A DNA stretch of 64,000 bases, taken from contig NZ_CADCTE010000186.1 of assembly GCF_902805515.1 (NCBI RefSeq), positions 1 through 64,000 on the forward strand, read 5' to 3'. Made by a program: the position numbers and the translations under genes. The DNA is from an uncultured Arthrobacter sp. Lineage in GTDB: Bacteria; Actinomycetota; Actinomycetes; Actinomycetales; Micrococcaceae. Under the pieces are notes generated by a model. That model saw only the letters and a program-made list of their open reading frames with translations. It was not told the DNA's origin and did not search any database. Numbering within the stretch: the first letter of the stretch is position 1; every line of letters starts with the position of its first letter. Positions 63,894 to 64,000 of the stretch are shown here, in pieces.

Positions 63894-64000
63894 CGGCGAC
63901 CGCCCAGCGGTCGATGACCGCGCCGTCCCGGACCACCTGCACCTCGTCCACCAGGTTCACGGGCAGGCAGACGTGGTTGGGGACAACCCGCAGCCGGGTG
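63874..64000 (-). CDS. C-terminus of a D-serine-dehydratase-like/alanine-racemase-fold enzyme (partial)
   Basis: The last 42 codons read TRLRVVPNHVCLPVNLVDEV, then VVRDGAVIDRW and AARGRNS before TGA. PNHVCLPVNL is the metal-binding C-terminal motif of DSD1-type PLP enzymes (D-serine dehydratase, D-threonine aldolase-like and amino-acid deaminases). The gene continues past the right edge, so its exact activity cannot be given. Confidence 0.75.
   Translation of the reverse strand, partial: TRLRVVPNHVCLPVNLVDEVQVVRDGAVIDRWAVAARGRNS

Overview
The window reads as chromosomal DNA of a high-GC actinobacterium of the Arthrobacter/Micrococcaceae type. The evidence is a complete Pup-proteasome locus (mpa, dop, pup, prcB, prcA, pafA), a single-chain PafBC regulator, the mycothiol gene mshC, RbpA, a polyprenol-phosphate-mannose synthase, and an actinobacterial glycogen synthase beside glgC. 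Base composition is uniformly GC-rich and I see no prophage, integrase, insertion sequence or CRISPR array. About 62 protein genes, one tRNA, one gene remnant and two edge fragments can be supported.

Layout. 1-13.4 kb: a UvrA-like ABC protein, a zinc alcohol dehydrogenase, a small membrane protein, an amino-acid permease, a dienelactone-hydrolase-like esterase, a thymidylate-kinase-like ATPase, peptide deformylase, an S9 peptidase, an RlmA-like rRNA methyltransferase, a YczE-type membrane protein and an NfeD/stomatin pair. 13.4-42.2 kb: a conserved actinobacterial backbone whose gene content resembles the rbpA-ppm1-helY-tatCA-pafBC-pafA-prcAB-pup-dop-mpa-trmI-mshC-uppP neighbourhood of mycobacteria. 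Within it, dop, pup, prcB and prcA-pafA make the tagging and degradation machine, mpa supplies the unfoldase ring, and PafBC is the DNA-damage regulator. Two FKBP prolyl isomerases lie inside the block. 42.4-53.3 kb: a tRNA-Leu(GAG), then a more variable accessory stretch with a DUF222/HNH protein, two unknown small genes, two acetyltransferases, a TetR/DUF2231 pair, a kinase-like protein, a truncated RidA remnant, a ZIP transporter, an N5-(carboxyethyl)ornithine-synthase-like enzyme, a MarR protein and a GAF-ANTAR regulator. 53.3-61.2 kb: kynureninase, then a lipid cluster (MaoC-like dehydratase, long FabG, thiolase) divergent from a TetR regulator and an acyl-CoA oxidase, with a near-perfect operator between them. 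61.3-64 kb: divergent glgA and glgC, and the end of a D-serine-dehydratase-like gene.

The strongest non-coding pattern is that more than twenty genes have a TANNNT-type -10 hexamer ending 6-8 bases before the start codon and no Shine-Dalgarno sequence. They look leaderless, and I used this to choose several starts (peptide deformylase, mshC, the ZIP transporter and others). Other regulatory candidates are an ECF (SigR/SigH-type) promoter before rbpA with a Cys-Cys upstream ORF, a proline-rich leader ORF with competing hairpins before the carboxyethylornithine-synthase-like gene, two TetR operators, a palindrome on the mpa promoter and four 16-base tandem repeats before the site-2 protease gene. 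I found no clearly new multi-gene system; the regulatory leaders and the unknown two-gene unit at 44.7-45.3 kb are the best leads.
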